Shown: positions 1 through 7,584 of the stretch, in pieces
Numbering within the stretch: position 1 is the stretch's first letter
How the letters are laid out: each line of letters begins with the position of its first letter
Source of the DNA: Primorskyibacter flagellatus
GTDB lineage: Bacteria; Pseudomonadota; Alphaproteobacteria; Rhodobacterales; Rhodobacteraceae
Assembly (NCBI RefSeq): GCF_014638275.1
Contig: NZ_BMFJ01000001.1
Span: 2,765,338 to 2,829,337, forward strand
DNA: 64,000 nucleotides
Direction: 5' to 3'
Program-made: the position numbers and the translations under genes
Notes under the pieces: model-generated
What the model was told of the DNA's origin: nothing
Seen by the model: only the letters and a program-made list of their open reading frames with translations
Database searches by the model: none

Positions 1-352
1 GCGACGGGATCTGCACGTCCAGCACCAGCCAGATCAGCAGATGCCCCAGTATATAGAAGAAAGCGAGAAGCCCGATCGCCCGGCGGTATTTCAGCAGCCG
101 GATCCCGGCGAACCGCTGCAGCGGCGTGATGCAGAGACCCGCGATGATGAGCCAGAGCGACCACTCGCCCATCTGATGCTCCATCGCCTTGACCGGATCG
201 ACGCCCAACTGACCAGTCAGGCCGGCGACAAAGATCCAGACCGGGGGAACCGCTCCTATTATATAGAGAGGCCAGGCCGGGACCTTCCGGGTCGCGTCGT
301 TTACAGTCCGGGTGACCCGGTCCCATGGGCCGGGGGATGTGGTGGTCGCCAT
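1..352 (-). CDS. msrQ: MsrQ, heme-binding membrane subunit of the MsrPQ methionine sulfoxide reductase (partial, 3' end outside window)
   Basis: Only the first 117 codons are present; the gene runs off the left edge. The protein is the inner-membrane b-type heme subunit that passes quinol-derived electrons to periplasmic MsrP, which repairs oxidised methionines. Three hydrophobic segments are visible (about residues 27-46, 64-80 and 92-112), with a G-E-W motif near residue 62, paired arginines at 90-91 and a candidate heme-ligand histidine at 104. The ATG at 350-352 lies 16 bases downstream of the msrP stop in the same direction, so the two form the usual msrPQ operon. Family assignment is by overall pattern and by the partner gene. 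Confidence 0.88.
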   Translation of the reverse strand, partial: MATTTSPGPWDRVTRTVNDATRKVPAWPLYIIGAVPPVWIFVAGLTGQLGVDPVKAMEHQMGEWSLWLIIAGLCITPLQRFAGIRLLKYRRAIGLLAFFYILGHLLIWLVLDVQIPS

Positions 353-368
353 GGCGCTGCCCTCCGGG

Positions 369-1274
369 TCAGTAGAACTTCTTCAGGTCCATGCCCGCGT
401 AGAGCGACGCGACCTCATCGGCGTAACCGTTGAACATTTCCGTCTCGCGCCGCGATCCGAACAGCCCCGCGCCGATCACCCGCTCGGTGGCCTGGGACCA
501 GCGGGGGTGATTCACCTCGGGGTTCACGTTCGAATAAAAGCCGTACTCCCGCCCGTTCGCATCGGACCAGGAGGTGAAGGGTTCCTCATCCTGCACGGTG
601 ATGCGCACGATCGACTTGATCCCCTTGAAGCCGTACTTCCACGGAACGACCAGCCGCAGCGGCGCGCCGTTCTGGTTCGGCAGGTCCTTCCCGTAGAGCC
701 CGGTGGCGAGGATGGTGAGCGGATGCATCGCCTCGTCCATCCGCAGCCCCTCACGGTAGGGCCAGTTCAGGACCGGATAGCGCAGGCCCGGCATCTCCTC
801 CGGACGGGCAACGGTTTCGAAGGCGACGTACTTCGCGCCGGACTGCACCCCGGCGCGCTCCAGCAGGCTGGCGAGGGTGAAACCGTTCCAGGGAATGACC
901 ATCGACCAGGCCTCGACACAGCGGAGGCGGTAGATCCGCTCCTCGATCTGCGCATTCGCGATGATGTCCTCAAGCTGATAGTCGCCCGGCTTGTCGACCT
1001 TGCCGTCGATCTTCACCGTCCAGGGCTGCGTGGTCAGCGCGCCGGCGTTTTCGGCCGGGTCGGTCTTGCCGGTACCGAACTCATAGTAGTTATTGTAGTT
1101 GGTGATGTCCTCGATCGGGTTCGGCTCAAGCCCCTCGGGCGCGGCGAAAGCGGGCCCGGCAATGGACCCCAGACCCAGCCCCGCGGCCCCCGCCATGATC
1201 TGCCGGCGCGAGAGATACAGCCCCTCGTCGGTCACGTCGTGGTCCTTGAACTTGCTCTTCCAGATGCGGCTCAT
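369..1274 (-). CDS. msrP: MsrP, periplasmic molybdopterin protein-methionine-sulfoxide reductase catalytic subunit
   Basis: A 301-aa SUOX-fold molybdoenzyme that reduces methionine sulfoxide in periplasmic proteins. A twin-arginine export signal (S-R-R-Q-I-M, residues 22-27) is followed by an Ala/Gly-rich hydrophobic stretch ending near A-F-A at 42-44. Cys119, in the context I-Y-R-L-R-C-V-E, is the expected Mo-pterin ligand. The reading frame is open to 1325, but the ATG at 1274 is preferred: it starts the family-typical M-S-R-I-W-K and has a CGGAG Shine-Dalgarno about 8 bases upstream. msrQ follows 16 bases downstream. Confidence 0.93.
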   Translation of the reverse strand: MSRIWKSKFKDHDVTDEGLYLSRRQIMAGAAGLGLGSIAGPAFAAPEGLEPNPIEDITNYNNYYEFGTGKTDPAENAGALTTQPWTVKIDGKVDKPGDYQLEDIIANAQIEERIYRLRCVEAWSMVIPWNGFTLASLLERAGVQSGAKYVAFETVARPEEMPGLRYPVLNWPYREGLRMDEAMHPLTILATGLYGKDLPNQNGAPLRLVVPWKYGFKGIKSIVRITVQDEEPFTSWSDANGREYGFYSNVNPEVNHPRWSQATERVIGAGLFGSRRETEMFNGYADEVASLYAGMDLKKFY

Positions 1275-1397
1275 ATCGGGGCTCCGTTTGCTGCCTTCCC
1301 TATGCAGTACGAACGGGAAGGGCAAAAAGTTACACCTTGCAGTGTGACCTCACCCGATTGGCATTGCCTGTAACATTCCCGTCAGCGGCCTGCGGGC

Positions 1398-2903
1398 TCA
1401 GACATGGGCCTTGGTGACGTCGCCCGCATCTACGTTTGGACGCAGTTTCGACAGCAGGACGGAATCGCCGTTCGCCTGAACCACCCGGACATGGCTGCGG
1501 CGCATCCGGCGGGGTTCGTTGACGCCGACGGAATGGGCGATGGTCTCGACCTCGTGGATCACCTGCTTGGCGTAGTTCGCCACCTTCTCGTATTTCTGTT
1601 CGACGACGAGACCGCGCTGCAGGTGTTTCTGATGCGTGGTGATCCCGGTCGGGCAGGTGTTCTTGTTGCACTTCAGCGCCTGAATGCAGCCGAGCGAGAA
1701 CATGAAGCCCCGCGCCGAGGTCACGAAATCCGCCCCGGCACAGAGGGCCCAGGCCACGTCGGACGGATTCACCAGCTTGCCCGAGGCGATGATGCGGATC
1801 CGGTCGTGCAGGCCGAAACGGTCGCGCATGTCGGTGATGCGCAGCAGGGCCTCGCGCAGGGGCATGCCGACCAGATCGATCAGCGGCATAGGCGCGGCGC
1901 CGGTCCCGCCTTCGCCGCCGTCGATGGTGATGAAGTCCGGCGCATGAATCGCCCCGCGTTCGAGGATCTGCTGGAACAGGCCTTCATAGCTATCCGAGGA
2001 TCCGATGACCGTCTTGAACCCGACCGGCTTGCCGGTGACGCGGCGGATATGGGCCACCTGATCAAGGAGGTCACCGAATGACCGGATCTCGGGGTGGCGG
2101 TTCGGAGAGATCGAATCCATGCCGACCGGGATCCCGCGGATGGCGGAAACCTCCGCGTTCACCTTCTCACCGGGCAGGATGCCGCCCTTGCCGGGCTTGG
2201 CGCCCTGGGCGAGCTTCAGTTCGAACATCTTCACTTCGGGGCGCGCGGCCAGCTCTTGCAGCTTGGCATCGCTCAGGTTGCCGTTCTCGTCCCGGCAGCC
2301 GTATTTCGCGGTGCCGATCTGGAAGACAATGTCGCAGCCGCCGGTCAGGTGATAGGGCGACAGCCCCCCTTCCCCGGTGTTCATCCAGATGCCCGCCTTC
2401 TTCGCGCCCCGGCTCAGCGCCTCCACCGCGGGACGAGAGATCGCGCCGTAGGACATGCCCGAGATATTGAAGATCGACGGCGCGTTGTAGGGCGTCTTGC
2501 AATAGGGCCCGATGACCAGCGGCTTGGTCACGGCGAACTGGTCGTCCAGCGGCGGAAAGGCGGAGTTCACGAAGATCGAGGTGCCGGGGATCGACAGGTT
2601 GCGCGTCGACCCGAAGGCCACCGTGTTCCCCTTGCCGGTGGAAGAATGATAGACCCAGTCCCGCTGTGCGCGGTTGAACGGCATCTCCTCCCGGTCCATG
2701 GCGAAGAAGTACTGGCGGAAGAATTCCCCCAAGGTGGAGAAGAGATAGCGGAACCGCCCGATCACCGGGTAGTTGCGGCGGATGGCGTCATTGGTCTGAA
2801 ACCGGTCAAGGAAAAAGAGGACGATGGCGACCAATGCGATGGTGCCGAGCACGACCAGAAAGACCAGCGCCAGATATTCGACTGCCGTACCGACAAAACC
2901 CAT
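1398..2903 (-). CDS. FMN-binding glutamate synthase family protein (GltB-like domain, membrane-anchored)
   Basis: A 501-aa stand-alone protein resembling the FMN and 3Fe-4S domain of the glutamate synthase large subunit. It lacks the amidotransferase domain, so it is not a complete GOGAT. An N-terminal hydrophobic anchor (about residues 5-30) precedes a TIM barrel with glycine-rich FMN segments (for example I-D-G-G-E-G-G-T-G). Cys406, Cys412 and Cys417 form the C-x5-C-x4-C iron-sulfur motif. The ATG at 2903 is preferred over the one at 2909 because GGGGAG lies 7 bases upstream of it. The physiological substrate of this family is not settled; it may supply electrons or glutamate in amino-acid metabolism. 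It stands alone between msrP and the Kdo operon. Confidence 0.85.
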   Translation of the reverse strand: MGFVGTAVEYLALVFLVVLGTIALVAIVLFFLDRFQTNDAIRRNYPVIGRFRYLFSTLGEFFRQYFFAMDREEMPFNRAQRDWVYHSSTGKGNTVAFGSTRNLSIPGTSIFVNSAFPPLDDQFAVTKPLVIGPYCKTPYNAPSIFNISGMSYGAISRPAVEALSRGAKKAGIWMNTGEGGLSPYHLTGGCDIVFQIGTAKYGCRDENGNLSDAKLQELAARPEVKMFELKLAQGAKPGKGGILPGEKVNAEVSAIRGIPVGMDSISPNRHPEIRSFGDLLDQVAHIRRVTGKPVGFKTVIGSSDSYEGLFQQILERGAIHAPDFITIDGGEGGTGAAPMPLIDLVGMPLREALLRITDMRDRFGLHDRIRIIASGKLVNPSDVAWALCAGADFVTSARGFMFSLGCIQALKCNKNTCPTGITTHQKHLQRGLVVEQKYEKVANYAKQVIHEVETIAHSVGVNEPRRMRRSHVRVVQANGDSVLLSKLRPNVDAGDVTKAHV

Positions 2904-3005
2904 CTGCATACTCCCCTGCCGCCCTGCACCGGTTACGGCGCACAATCGCAATATAGTGTGTAAGCGGCAAGACAGACCTGCTTCGGCGCCCCAGACGCAG
3001 ATTTC

Positions 3006-3081
3006 GCCTGCCGGCGAGAGTATTTCAAAGCAAGATGAAGACAGGCTCCTTCATCTTGCCGCAAGTACTCCGGGGGGAGGC
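3006..3081. repeat. Dispersed intergenic repeat, paired (inverted) copy, hairpin-forming
   Basis: Two inverted copies of the same roughly 33-base unit (core CTTCATCTTGC...ATACTC then a GC-rich end) face each other at 3006-3040 and 3049-3081. The innermost 10 bases (CAAGATGAAG at 3031-3040 and CTTCATCTTG at 3049-3058) are a perfect inverted repeat with an 8-base loop. The unit recurs at 11680-11714 and 57074-57106. Here it lies just past the 3' end of kdsA and upstream of the glutamate-synthase-like gene, where it could end transcription or stabilise mRNA 3' ends. Confidence 0.75.
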
Positions 3082-3093
3082 GCGGAACGCGAC

Positions 3094-3110
3094 GGGGGGC
3101 AGCGCCCCCC
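3094..3110 (-). terminator. GC-only hairpin after kdsA
   Basis: GGGGGGC (3094-3100) and GCCCCCC (3104-3110) form a 7-bp stem with a 3-base loop, 9 bases past the kdsA stop codon. No T-tract follows, so its action as an intrinsic terminator is an inference. Together with the paired repeat next to it, it makes a compact 3' structure for the kds operon. Confidence 0.5.
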
Positions 3111-3118
3111 TGCCCCGG

Positions 3119-3940
3119 TCAGAGCCCCTTGGTGAGGTCGTCGATGGCCGCGAGGCCTTTCAGCAGCTTCGTCAGCCCGTCCACCTGAACCATGTTCGGC
3201 CCGTCGGAGGGCGCGTTGTCCGGGTCCTCGTGCGTCTCGATGAAGACCGCCGCGGTGCCGACGGCCATGGCGGCGCGGGCGAGCGGTTCGACGAATTCGC
3301 GTTGGCCACCCGAGGAACTGCCCTTGCCGCCGGGAAGCTGGACGGAATGGGTTGCGTCGAAAACCACCGGATAGCCGGTCTTGGCCATGATCGGCAGGGA
3401 TCGCATGTCCGACACCAGCATATTGTAGCCGAAGGACGCGCCGCGTTCGCAGAGCAGGATGTCGTCGTTGCCGGTCGAGGCGACCTTGGCGGCGACATTC
3501 TCCATGTCCCACGGCGCGAGGAACTGGCCCTTCTTGATGTTGATGACGCGCCCGGTCTCTCCGGCAGCCAGCAGCAGGTCGGTCTGGCGGGACAGGAAGG
3601 CAGGGATCTGGAGGATGTCGCAGACCTCGGCCGCCGGAGCACAGTGAGAGATTTCGTGCACGTCGGTCAGGACGGGACAGCCGAATTCGCGCTTGATGTC
3701 GCCGAGGATCTGCAACCCCTTCTCCATCCCGAGACCCCGCTTGCCGGAGAGAGAGGAGCGGTTGGCCTTGTCGTAGCTCGCTTTGAACACGAAGGGGCGG
3801 TTGGCGGCCCCGGCGGCGGCGGCGATCTTTTCGGCCAGCATGCGGGCGTGATCGAGGCTCTCCATCTGGCAGGGGCCGGCGATCAGCATATAGGGGAGCG
3901 TGTTGGAGACCTCGAAGCCTCCGACTTTCACGGATTTCAT
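3119..3940 (-). CDS. kdsA: KdsA, 2-dehydro-3-deoxyphosphooctonate (Kdo-8-phosphate) synthase
   Basis: A 273-aa DAHP-synthase-family aldolase that condenses phosphoenolpyruvate with arabinose 5-phosphate to give Kdo-8-phosphate, a precursor of lipid A core and of capsule linkers. The substrate-binding A-G-P-C-Q-M-E-S motif is near residue 22, a K-A-S-Y-D-K-A-N-R-S motif near residue 53, and a D-A-T-H-S motif in the C-terminal half. The length is normal. Its ATG overlaps the kdsB stop by 4 bases (ATGA), so the two are probably translationally coupled. It is the last gene of kdsD-kdsB-kdsA. Confidence 0.95.
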   Translation of the reverse strand: MKSVKVGGFEVSNTLPYMLIAGPCQMESLDHARMLAEKIAAAAGAANRPFVFKASYDKANRSSLSGKRGLGMEKGLQILGDIKREFGCPVLTDVHEISHCAPAAEVCDILQIPAFLSRQTDLLLAAGETGRVINIKKGQFLAPWDMENVAAKVASTGNDDILLCERGASFGYNMLVSDMRSLPIMAKTGYPVVFDATHSVQLPGGKGSSSGGQREFVEPLARAAMAVGTAAVFIETHEDPDNAPSDGPNMVQVDGLTKLLKGLAAIDDLTKGL

Positions 3941-4728
3941 GTGATGCCCTCCTTCTTGAGCACGGATTCGATGCGGGCGACGTCTACGGGATTGTTCAGT
4001 TCCCAGAACACGCGGCCCCGGCCTTCGACCGCCACGCAGTCCACCGGCCAGCCGTTTTCGAGGAAGCGCAGCTGTTCCAGCCCTTCCGCCTTTTCCAGCG
4101 GACCTTCGGACCAGCCGGCGTAGGCGGTCAGGGCCGAGGGGCGGTAGGCGTAACAGCCGACATGATGCCAGACCTGCGGCGGGGATTCGAGCGATCCGAC
4201 ATGGGGCAGCACTTCCTTGGAGAAGTAGATCGCCGTGCCGTCGCCGCGCATCACCGCCGTGGTGCCGCCGACCCGGCCTTCCTTCCGGTCGGTGACGAAA
4301 TTGGCGAGGGTTTCCGCGTCGGTCAGCAGCACGGGGGTGGCCATCTGCGCCTCCGGCCGGGCCTTCATATGCGCGACGAGATCGGCGACGAACCAGGCGG
4401 GGGTCAGGGGCGCGTCGCCCTGCAGGTTCACCACGATGTCGGGCTGCTCGGCCAGTTTCGCCACGCCCTCGGCGCAGCGTTCCGTGCCGTTGCGCGCGGC
4501 CGTCGACGTCATGATGACCTCTGCGCCAAAGCGTTCGGCGGCGTCGCGGATCCGGTCATCGTCGGTCAGGACGTAGACGGCGTCGATACCCTCGACCGCC
4601 ATGGCGGCGTCCCAGCTGCGGCGGATCAGGCTCTTCTTCTCTCCGGTCGCGCCGGTCAGTTCGACCAGCGGTTTGCCGGGATAGCGGGAGGAAGCGTAGC
4701 GGGCGGGGATGAAGACGACGGTTTTCAT
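3937..4728 (-). CDS. kdsB: KdsB, 3-deoxy-manno-octulosonate cytidylyltransferase (CMP-Kdo synthetase)
   Basis: A 263-aa nucleotidyltransferase that activates Kdo with CTP to CMP-Kdo for transfer to lipid A or to a capsule linker. The N-terminus has the family signature I-P-A-R-Y-A-S-S-R-Y-P-G-K-P. N-L-Q-G-D-A-P is near residue 104, and W-E-L-N-N-P-V-D-V lies near the C-terminus. It sits between kdsD (19 bases upstream) and kdsA (4-base overlap), giving all dedicated Kdo steps except the KdsC phosphatase in one operon. Confidence 0.94.
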   Translation of the reverse strand: MKTVVFIPARYASSRYPGKPLVELTGATGEKKSLIRRSWDAAMAVEGIDAVYVLTDDDRIRDAAERFGAEVIMTSTAARNGTERCAEGVAKLAEQPDIVVNLQGDAPLTPAWFVADLVAHMKARPEAQMATPVLLTDAETLANFVTDRKEGRVGGTTAVMRGDGTAIYFSKEVLPHVGSLESPPQVWHHVGCYAYRPSALTAYAGWSEGPLEKAEGLEQLRFLENGWPVDCVAVEGRGRVFWELNNPVDVARIESVLKKEGIT

Positions 4729-4747
4729 GCGGTTTCCTTGGCGGGGC

Positions 4748-5749
4748 TCACTTCACGCCGACGCGCAGGGCGTCGTGGATATGGACCAGACCCTCCAGAC
4801 GTCCCTCCTCATCCACCGCGAAAAGCGCGGAGATCCGGTTGTCGTTCATGATGCCGAGTGCGTCGACCAGCAGGATGTCGGCAGAGATGGTGCGCGGCTT
4901 CGGGTTGGCGACGTCACCCGCCTGCCGGTCGAGCAGGCCCTTGAGGTTCCGGCGAAGGTCGCCGTCGGTGATGATGCCCGATAGGCTGTCGCCCTCGGTC
5001 ACCGCCACCACGCCGAAGCCCTTGGCGGACATCTCGAGCAGGGTGTCGCCCATGCCGGTGGCGGGCGCGACGACCGGCAGCGCCGTACCCGTGTGCATCA
5101 CCGCGCGCACTGTCAGCAGCTGTGCGCCAAGCGTGCCGCCGGGGTGGAAGGTGTGGAAATCGGTCTGGTCGAAGCCCCGCGATTCCATCAGCGCGACGGC
5201 CAATGCGTCGCCGAGCGCCATGGTCATGGTGGTGGAGGTCGTCGGCGCCATGCCGATCGAGCAGGCCTCCGGCGCGTCGGCCAGCAGGAGCAGGTGGTCG
5301 GACTGCTGCGCCAGAGTGCTGCCCGGTTTCTTGGTGATCGCCACCAGCGGTATGTCGAACCGGCGGGTGTGGGCGATGATGTCGGCCAGTTCCTTCGTCT
5401 CTCCGGAGTTGGAAATCAGGATGCAGGCGTCATTGCGGGTGATCATGCCGAGGTCACCGTGGCTCGCCTCGCCCGGATGCACAAACTGCGCCGGGGTACC
5501 GGTTGATGCGAAGGTGGCGGCGATCTTGGCCGCGACATGGCCCGACTTGCCCATGCCCGACACGATGACCCGGCCCGGCACCTGCAACAGGGCGGCGACC
5601 ACCGCGTCGAATTCCTGCGTCAGCTCCTCGGCCAGCTGCGCCAGCGCGCGGCTTTCCGAGGTCAGCACCGCGCGGGCGGTGTCCAGGGCGGAAACGGGAC
5701 CAGGTTTGGAGGCGGAGACGGGCATGACAGGGCTTTCGGTATCCGGCAT
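4748..5749 (-). CDS. kdsD: KpsF/KdsD-type arabinose-5-phosphate isomerase
   Basis: A 333-aa sugar isomerase that converts ribulose 5-phosphate to arabinose 5-phosphate, the first dedicated step towards Kdo. An N-terminal SIS domain (about residues 40-180, with G-M-G-K-S-G-H and S-N-S-G-E-T-K-E) is followed by two CBS domains (about 200-330). The frame extends upstream to a TTG at 5785, but that has no usable Shine-Dalgarno; ATG 5749 gives the usual family length, and ATG 5725 is also possible. It is the first gene of the Kdo operon. Whether it serves lipopolysaccharide or capsule cannot be told from sequence. Confidence 0.92.
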   Translation of the reverse strand: MPDTESPVMPVSASKPGPVSALDTARAVLTSESRALAQLAEELTQEFDAVVAALLQVPGRVIVSGMGKSGHVAAKIAATFASTGTPAQFVHPGEASHGDLGMITRNDACILISNSGETKELADIIAHTRRFDIPLVAITKKPGSTLAQQSDHLLLLADAPEACSIGMAPTTSTTMTMALGDALAVALMESRGFDQTDFHTFHPGGTLGAQLLTVRAVMHTGTALPVVAPATGMGDTLLEMSAKGFGVVAVTEGDSLSGIITDGDLRRNLKGLLDRQAGDVANPKPRTISADILLVDALGIMNDNRISALFAVDEEGRLEGLVHIHDALRVGVK

Positions 5750-5793
5750 GGGCTGCTGATAGCGCCCTTCGCCGTCCCTGTCCAATCTCCGCG

Positions 5794-6204
5794 TCAGACC
5801 GCGTCGCAGTTGATGTAGCGCAGCGGGCCGGGCGTGTCGGACCCCTCGTAGTCCCTGCGGATCAGCACCATGCCCGCGTCCTGCGCGTCCAGCGACATCT
5901 GCACCGTCCAGGTCTGGCCTTCGCCGGTGAAGTTGAAAGTCCCCTCGATCCGGCTCGGACCGACGGAACTGACCGGCCCGAGCGCGGCGCGGGATTCATA
6001 GAAGGTGAGTGTATCGGCGGTGACGACCATCAGCCCCTTGCGCGGGTCGAAGTCCGGATTGCAGTCGTTTTCGGTCAGGCCCCAGTTGCCCTGCACGGCT
6101 TCGGGGATCGCATTGGCGGGCGTTTCGCCTCCGGTCAGCGGCTGGCAGGCGGCGAGCGCGAGGGCGGTCGCGGCGAGGACGGCAGGTCTGGTGGCGTGTG
6201 TCAT
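5794..6204 (-). CDS. Small predicted lipoprotein of unknown function
   Basis: A 136-aa protein with a lipoprotein signal peptide: basic start, hydrophobic core and an L-A-A-C lipobox with Cys20. The mature part is compact and contains G-N-W-G-L near residue 40 and two further cysteines (C-N-P-D and I-N-C-D-A-V at the very C-terminus) that could form a disulfide. No catalytic motif was recognised. It lies upstream of kdsD in the same direction, 44 bases away, and is divergent from the histidine kinase. Confidence 0.8.
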   Translation of the reverse strand: MTHATRPAVLAATALALAACQPLTGGETPANAIPEAVQGNWGLTENDCNPDFDPRKGLMVVTADTLTFYESRAALGPVSSVGPSRIEGTFNFTGEGQTWTVQMSLDAQDAGMVLIRRDYEGSDTPGPLRYINCDAV

Positions 6205-6422
6205 GGGGCGGGCTCCCGTCTTCGTTCGCGATGCGGGTCAACGTTTGCATGGTAACATCGTTCCACGCCCGTATTCGCACCTTTTGGTCGCGCAGGGCTG
6301 GTCATGTGGACGTACTGGATTACCTCCTGCCCGATCGGCCCGTGAACGTCCTTTGCCGTGGCGCCGACAGATGCAAGAATGCCCGAGCCAACGCCCGTCA
6401 ACCCGTTCCACACGCAGGTCCA

Positions 6423-7538
6423 TTGTCCGTCGCCGCCCCACATCCCCGCCAGCAGGACCGCCTTCGGGCGCTGCACAGCTATGAAATCCTGGACAGCGAC
6501 CGAGAGGTCGAATTCGACGAGATCGTGAAACTGGCCGCCGCCACCTGTGGCACCGCCATTTCCGTCGTCAACTTCATCGACGCCGAACGGCAGTGGTTCA
6601 AGGCCGAAACCGGCCTTGGCGTGCGTGAAACCCCGCTCGCGACCTCGATCTGTTCGCACGTCATCCTGGACTCGGATTTCGTCGAAATCCGGGACACGCT
6701 GACAGACCCGCGCATGGCCGACAACCCGCTGTGCTGCGGCGATCCCGGCCTGCGCTTCTACGCCGGGGCACTGCTGAAGACGGCCGAGGGATTGCCGCTC
6801 GGCACACTCTGTGTGCTCGACTACGAACCAAAGGTGCTGACGCCGTTGCAGCGCGACACCATCCGCGTTCTGGCCAGCCAGGTCATGGCACGGCTGGAGC
6901 TTCGGAAATCGCTGCGTCACGCCGCTGTTCTGCGTCAGGAAGTCGACCACCGGGTGAAGAATTCGCTGCAATCACTGGCCTCTCTGGTGCGCATCATGAG
7001 CCAGGCCTCGGACAACGCCGACTCGGCGCGCACGCTCACCACGGTGCAGTCACGAATCGAGGCCGTTTCCCGCATGCACGAGGTCCTGTACCGGACCGAT
7101 GCCGGACCGGTGATCGATCTGGGGGACTATGCCCGCAACCTGGGGCACCAGTTCCACCTGCTCGCGCCCGAAAACGTCACGGTCAAGGTCGACTTCCCGG
7201 CCATCTCCGTCACCTCGGCCGAAGCGGTGGCGGTCGGAACGCTGATGAACGAATTCGTCGCCAACGCATTCAAGCACGCCTTTCCCGATGGCCGTGCGGG
7301 GCAGGTGCGTGTCATGGCCGACGCGCCTGCTGCCGACGGCAGCATCGTCGTGACCTGCGCGGACGACGGGGTCGGGGTCGTTTCCGATACCGCGATCGGT
7401 CAGCAGGGACTTGGGATGAAGATCGCGGAGATCCTGTCGGCGGAACTGCGCGGCACGCTCGAGACGGTGCCGGCGGAGGTCGGTCTGACCCTCCGCCTCA
7501 CATTCCGCAGTGCGGTTGGACAAAGCCACCCCGCCTGA
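6423..7538 (+). CDS. GAF-domain sensor histidine kinase of the HisKA_2 (HWE-like) group
   Basis: A cytoplasmic 371-aa kinase without membrane segments. A GAF domain (about residues 15-160) is followed by a dimerisation/phosphoacceptor helix with E-V-D-H-R-V-K-N-S-L-Q (His176 the likely phosphorylated residue). The ATP-binding domain has N-box L-M-N-E-F-V-A-N-A-F-K-H (Asn276 and Asn281) and D-D-G-V-G-V. The frame is open from ATG 6198, but homologous proteins begin a few residues before the GAF domain. The TTG at 6423 has GCAGG upstream and is chosen; GTG 6306 and ATG 6198 are alternatives. HisKA_2 kinases with GAF or PAS domains often act in light or general-stress sensing in alphaproteobacteria. 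No response regulator is adjacent. Confidence 0.82.
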   Translation: MSVAAPHPRQQDRLRALHSYEILDSDREVEFDEIVKLAAATCGTAISVVNFIDAERQWFKAETGLGVRETPLATSICSHVILDSDFVEIRDTLTDPRMADNPLCCGDPGLRFYAGALLKTAEGLPLGTLCVLDYEPKVLTPLQRDTIRVLASQVMARLELRKSLRHAAVLRQEVDHRVKNSLQSLASLVRIMSQASDNADSARTLTTVQSRIEAVSRMHEVLYRTDAGPVIDLGDYARNLGHQFHLLAPENVTVKVDFPAISVTSAEAVAVGTLMNEFVANAFKHAFPDGRAGQVRVMADAPAADGSIVVTCADDGVGVVSDTAIGQQGLGMKIAEILSAELRGTLETVPAEVGLTLRLTFRSAVGQSHPA

Positions 7539-7540
7539 TC

Positions 7541-7580
7541 GCGCAGGCGGCGCACCGGTTCGAATGCGCCGCCTGTGCGC
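7541..7580. terminator. Bidirectional terminator hairpin between histidine kinase and clpB
   Basis: CAGGCGGCGCA (7544-7554) and TGCGCCGCCTG (7565-7575) form a perfect 11-bp stem with a 10-base loop. The pairing extends outward with one bulge. The element fills the gap between two convergent genes. Confidence 0.7.
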
Positions 7581-7584
7581 AACA

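Noticed and set aside
1329-1374. GTTACA and TGTAAC upstream of msrP considered as an operator.
   Set aside because: The arms are 34 bases apart, too far for a normal dimer site, and no known regulator motif fits.
7557-7570. A GGTTCGAATGC string resembling a tRNA T-loop.
   Set aside because: It is the loop of the terminator between the histidine kinase and clpB. No acceptor, D or anticodon stems surround it.
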